From Thermoplasmatota archaeon (GTDB lineage Archaea; Thermoplasmatota; Thermoplasmata; Methanomassiliicoccales; Methanomassiliicoccaceae): DNA of 8,647 nt. Positions 6,348 to 8,647 of this stretch are shown piece by piece. The stretch covers positions 1-8,647 of the forward strand of contig JAKIXL010000055.1 of the NCBI GenBank assembly GCA_022709105.1, given 5' to 3'. A model generated the notes under the pieces. That model was given only the letters and a program-made list of their open reading frames with translations. It was not told the origin of the DNA and did no database searches. The translations under genes and the position numbers were made by a program. Each line of letters opens with the position of its first letter. The stretch's first letter is position 1.

Positions 6348-7118
6348 TCACTCCCCTCCTTTTAGATATCTCTGCATCTGTCCAGCGAGCCCTACTGAAG
6401 GCACCGTCCTCACCACCCCATCGACCGGATCGATGATCATCCTGAACTCGGAAGAGACGATCACGAGGTCGGTCCGAGTGCTCAGCCGTTCGCTCGGCAT
6501 TCTCAGCATCTGACCGACGATGTCGTCCGCCAGCCTATTCAGTTCTACTGCGATATGGCCACTGTCGACGAGCAGCGGCTCTCTGGTAAAGGTGAGCGCT
6601 TCTCCCGGGAAGGGCCCCGGATCCCTGGCCCAGCAATCGTCTATGGTGCGGGCCAGTTCCTCTGCGCTGCTCTCATCCAGCTCGTACAGGGGATCATAGG
6701 CTACGATCTCGGAGACATCCTTCAAATGCACCAGGTCAATAACCTCGACCTGGCGTCTGAAGCGGTCCACCGCTTCACGAGGGATGTTGCATAGGAACGG
6801 TATCGCTGAACGCGAGCCAACGATGCGCATCTGTGCGTCGGCACCGCGCTTATAGAGAGAGGTAACGGCGCTGGCAGGAAAATGACCGAACTCCTCGCGG
6901 CCGCAGATGACCAGGAATCTAATGCGCGGATTGCTCACTATGTTGGTGATCACCTTTTCCAGACCAATGTTCTCAGTCTTCAGCGTCCCCATGATCGCAT
7001 ATCTGGCATCAGGAAGGACCACCTTTCCGCGGCCTATGATCAGAACGGCTACTGGACTGTTAACATCGCCTATCTGATAATCGCCCGGAACTATCGGCCA
7101 TGCCATATCATCGTTCAT
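6348..7118 (-). CDS. mtrA: MtrA-family corrinoid protein, soluble form without membrane anchor
   Basis: MtrA carries the corrinoid that accepts a methyl group from MtrH. Recognisable blocks are WPIVPGDY (7-14) with SPVAV (21-25), TLKTENIGLEKVI (45-57), NPRIRFLVICGREEFGH (63-79) and RIVGSRSAIPF (98-108). By comparison with characterised MtrA, His79 in the last part of the third block should be the lower cobalt ligand. MtrA of the sodium-pumping complex ends in a hydrophobic helix; here residues 180-256 are polar and contain no membrane segment, so a soluble protein is expected. This tail includes SSEFRMIIDPVDG (222-234), and I do not recognise it as a domain. The start at ATG 7118 has a GGGGCGATGA stretch just upstream; Met5 is an alternative. 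It is the first gene of a two-gene operon with mtrH, and mtxA would be an equally good name. Confidence 0.9.
   Translation of the reverse strand: MNDDMAWPIVPGDYQIGDVNSPVAVLIIGRGKVVLPDARYAIMGTLKTENIGLEKVITNIVSNPRIRFLVICGREEFGHFPASAVTSLYKRGADAQMRIVGSRSAIPFLCNIPREAVDRFRRQVEVIDLVHLKDVSEIVAYDPLYELDESSAEELARTIDDCWARDPGPFPGEALTFTREPLLVDSGHIAVELNRLADDIVGQMLRMPSERLSTRTDLVIVSSEFRMIIDPVDGVVRTVPSVGLAGQMQRYLKGGE
6354..6363 (-). promoter_or_regulatory. Ribosome-binding site that fixes the TTG start of mtrH
   Basis: On the minus strand the last codons of mtrA read AAAAGGAGGG. The GGAGG core (plus-strand 6355-6359) lies seven bases before TTG 6347. This near-perfect Shine-Dalgarno, with the mtrA TGA abutting the TTG, decides the mtrH start and indicates coupled translation. 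Confidence 0.8.
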
Positions 7119-7153
7119 TCATCGCCCCAATGGATCTGACCATAGGATGGACA

Positions 7154-7176
7154 ACAGATACCTTCATTCTATCTGT
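7154..7176. promoter_or_regulatory. Operator-like dyad upstream of mtrA
   Basis: ACAGATA (7154-7160) and TATCTGT (7170-7176) form a perfect 7-bp inverted repeat with a nine-base spacer. The half-site centres are 16 bases apart, about one and a half helical turns. It lies 36-58 bases before the mtrA start codon, where a regulator could control mtrAH. No factor is identified. Confidence 0.4.
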
Positions 7177-7340
7177 CTCTGAGGCCGATTGTCCGTGGCC
7201 CTCGGCCGGCACCCTATGCAATTGGAACATGCACATCGGCCAAAGAGCATTTGGGTCAAAACGGACGGGCGTGACTTCCATCTACATGGTGATGCATATG
7301 GAATCTCTACCGGTCCCTAAACACCGGACAAGGCAAGGTC

Positions 7341-7368
7341 GGAAGGTCATGTCGGCCGGTAACCTTCC
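7341..7368. promoter_or_regulatory. Inverted repeat upstream of the thioredoxin-CcdA promoter
   Basis: GGAAGGT (7341-7347) and ACCTTCC (7362-7368) are a perfect 7-bp inverted repeat with a 14-base spacer. The left arm overlaps a direct repeat, AAGGTC at 7335-7340 and 7343-7348. The site lies about 33 bases upstream of the TATA box, a position suited to an activator. Chance cannot be excluded. Confidence 0.3.
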
Positions 7369-7400
7369 CATCCGGGCGTTATTTTATTAGAGGACAGCTC

Positions 7401-7408
7401 TATATATT
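7401..7408 (+). promoter_or_regulatory. Archaeal TATA box for the thioredoxin-CcdA gene
   Basis: TATATATT is the best TATA box in the window. Transcription starting about 26 bases from its centre would begin near 7430, practically at ATG 7428. The transcript would then be leaderless or have a leader of a few bases. Confidence 0.65.
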
Positions 7409-7427
7409 TGTCATAAGGGGCAGGGGC

Positions 7428-8647
7428 ATGAGAGCAGTTGGCCGCATGACCATAACATTAGCATTGACGCTGTGGCTGGTATTGGCGTCCTATCCCGCCT
7501 ATGCCGATGGCAGCTCCAGCTATATCGATGGCCTATTGTCAGGTGCGCGCGGAGCGTCCCTTGATATCTCTAACACCGGCATCGGTGATAACGCAAGCAT
7601 AGTAGTGCGCTTCTTCCATGCCATCGGCTGCCCCCATTGCGCGATCATAGAGCCGCACATCGACAGTCTGGAAGGAAAATATCCTGAAGTTGAGTTCTTG
7701 CGGCTGGAAATTAGCCGCAATAGCACCAATTATGCTCTGTATCAAGAGCTCAACGACCGCTTCAACGTCACCAACCGCGTAGTGCCGTCCGTCTTCCTCG
7801 GAGAAAGGGCACTGATAGGTGAAGAGGCCATCCGGACCGGTCTTGAACCGGCCATCATCGAGATCCTTGAGGCCATTAACAATGAAGAGCCGGGCGATGA
7901 GCCGGGCGATGACCCAACGAACAACACCGGCGATGCAGGCAATGGGCAGGACAATAGCACTGCCGGAGGGGACGACCCCGGCGGTAGTGCAGACAGCAAC
8001 GATACGGCAGGGACGATACCGAGCGATGGTCCAGGCACGGGAGGCATCGGCCGGTCCAATGACCTCACGATCGCGATGGTCATCGTCGCCGCGGCCGCGG
8101 ACAGCATCAACCCGTGTGCGATAAGCGTCATGATATTCTTATTGCTGTTCCTCACAAGCCTGGGTGACAAGAGGAAGGTGACCATGGTGGGCCTGGTCTA
8201 CATAGCCACGGTCTACCTTGTCTATTTCATAGCCGGGCTAGGGCTGTTGACCTTCTTGCAATCGACAGCAATGACCAGGATGATCTACTACGGGGCCGGG
8301 GTAGTCTCCATAGCCATAGGCCTCATCAACATCAAGGACTTCATCTTCTTCAAGGACAAGTCCACGATGGCCATACCGGAGTCGAAAAAGCCAACAATCA
8401 AGAAATACATAGAAAAGGCGACCATCCCGGCGGCGGTCGTCTTGGGAGTGCTGGTCAGCCTCTTCGAGCTGCCCTGCACCGGCGGCATATACTTTGCCAT
8501 ATTGAACCTGCTTAGCAACTCCATGACGTTCTCGGAGGGCGTCCCATGGCTGGCGCTTTATAATCTTATCTACGTGCTCCCGCTGGCCATCATACTCGGG
8601 GTGATCCTGGCAGGGGTCTCCGCGGAGAGGGCCAACTCCTGGCGGCT
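7428..8647 (+). CDS. Exported thioredoxin-like domain fused to CcdA/DsbD-type membrane domain (runs off the right edge)
   Basis: The frame is open for 406 codons to the window end. Residues 1-26 form a signal peptide, likely cut after AYA. A thioredoxin/glutaredoxin-like domain follows, with CPHC at 68-71 and a cis-proline candidate in VVPS at 118-121. Residues 151-212 are a Gly/Asp/Asn/Pro-rich linker. From about 213 comes a multi-helix membrane domain with one cysteine in DSINPC (Cys230) and another in FELPC (Cys350), the pair expected in CcdA/DsbD proteins. These move electrons from cytoplasmic thioredoxin across the membrane; the fused domain, facing outside, would receive them. Six N-X-S/T sequons (Asn55, 98, 113, 165, 176, 191) suggest the exposed part may be glycosylated. 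Met7 (7446) is an alternative start but would lose the positive n-region. The C-terminus is missing. Confidence 0.87.
   Translation, partial: MRAVGRMTITLALTLWLVLASYPAYADGSSSYIDGLLSGARGASLDISNTGIGDNASIVVRFFHAIGCPHCAIIEPHIDSLEGKYPEVEFLRLEISRNSTNYALYQELNDRFNVTNRVVPSVFLGERALIGEEAIRTGLEPAIIEILEAINNEEPGDEPGDDPTNNTGDAGNGQDNSTAGGDDPGGSADSNDTAGTIPSDGPGTGGIGRSNDLTIAMVIVAAAADSINPCAISVMIFLLLFLTSLGDKRKVTMVGLVYIATVYLVYFIAGLGLLTFLQSTAMTRMIYYGAGVVSIAIGLINIKDFIFFKDKSTMAIPESKKPTIKKYIEKATIPAAVVLGVLVSLFELPCTGGIYFAILNLLSNSMTFSEGVPWLALYNLIYVLPLAIILGVILAGVSAERANSWR
7887..7910 (+). repeat. 12-bp tandem repeat in the linker of the thioredoxin-CcdA gene
   Basis: GAGCCGGGCGAT occurs twice head to tail and encodes Glu-Pro-Gly-Asp twice (residues 154-161). 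It lies at the start of the low-complexity linker and could expand or contract without shifting the frame. Confidence 0.75.

Larger units (their letters stand above)
7119..7427. other. Divergent intergenic region between mtrA and the thioredoxin-CcdA gene
   Basis: These 309 bases separate two divergent genes. A 96-codon plus-strand frame (7100-7390) crosses the mtrA start and has no recognisable domain, so I do not call it. The region holds a dyad close to mtrA (7154-7176), a second dyad (7341-7368) and a good TATA box (7401-7408) for the rightward gene. I could not find a convincing TATA box for mtrA. Confidence 0.6.

Noticed and set aside
7100..7390. A 96-codon plus-strand frame covering most of the mtrA/thioredoxin-CcdA intergenic region
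   Set aside because: It starts inside mtrA on the opposite strand, has no recognisable domain and no evident ribosome site, and runs across both dyads. It is best explained as chance.
7742..8185. A 147-codon minus-strand frame opposite the thioredoxin-CcdA gene
   Set aside because: It mirrors the low-complexity linker and first membrane helix of the real gene, giving a Ser/Pro-rich product. The sense frame has a signal peptide, CPHC and CcdA cysteines.
1..8647. CRISPR arrays, insertion sequences, tRNA or rRNA genes
   Set aside because: I looked for regularly spaced repeats, terminal inverted repeats with a transposase, and cloverleaf or rRNA signatures on both strands and saw none.

Overview
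The window looks like a chromosomal piece of a mesophilic methanogen-type euryarchaeon. The reasons are an adjacent pair of MtrA- and MtrH-family genes (tetrahydromethanopterin/corrinoid methyl transfer), archaeal TATA boxes with purine-rich upstream elements, GTG and TTG starts, and a high G+C composition (judged by eye, probably in the high fifties). A lineage such as the Methanomassiliicoccales or another Thermoplasmatota is my best guess. That is an inference: there is no rRNA or other phylogenetic marker in the window.

Layout. (1) Positions 2-1708: the last 79 codons of an ATP-grasp gene, followed by a complete ATP-grasp gene that is clearly its paralogue. (2) 1760-3190: a Wzx/MATE-like polysaccharide flippase in the same direction. 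Together these look like the end of an envelope-glycan cluster. (3) 3191-3495: a gene-poor gap with a TATA-like box and a GC-rich 12-bp hairpin placed about where the next mRNA would begin. (4) 3496-5460: a 654-residue hydantoinase/oxoprolinase-family (HyuA-like) protein. (5) 5457-7118, minus strand: an mtrA-mtrH operon that converges on the HyuA-like gene; the two stop codons overlap in one CTAG palindrome. (6) 7119-7427: a divergent intergenic region with two dyads and a good TATA box. (7) 7428 to the right edge: a fusion of signal peptide, thioredoxin-like domain (CPHC), Gly/Asp/Asn-rich linker and CcdA/DsbD-type membrane domain, cut off by the window end. No tRNA, rRNA, CRISPR array or insertion sequence was seen.

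How the genes may work together. MtrA binds a corrinoid and MtrH exchanges a methyl group between that corrinoid and tetrahydromethanopterin. Here they stand as an isolated two-gene operon without MtrBCDEFG, and MtrA has no C-terminal membrane helix. This points to a soluble methyl-transfer module resembling the mtxA/mtxH genes of Methanosarcina, not the sodium-pumping complex. The HyuA-like ATPase-fold protein faces it tail to tail and could be functionally linked, but that is unproven. The thioredoxin-CcdA protein would carry reducing equivalents across the membrane to exported proteins. It probably belongs to a separate transcription unit.
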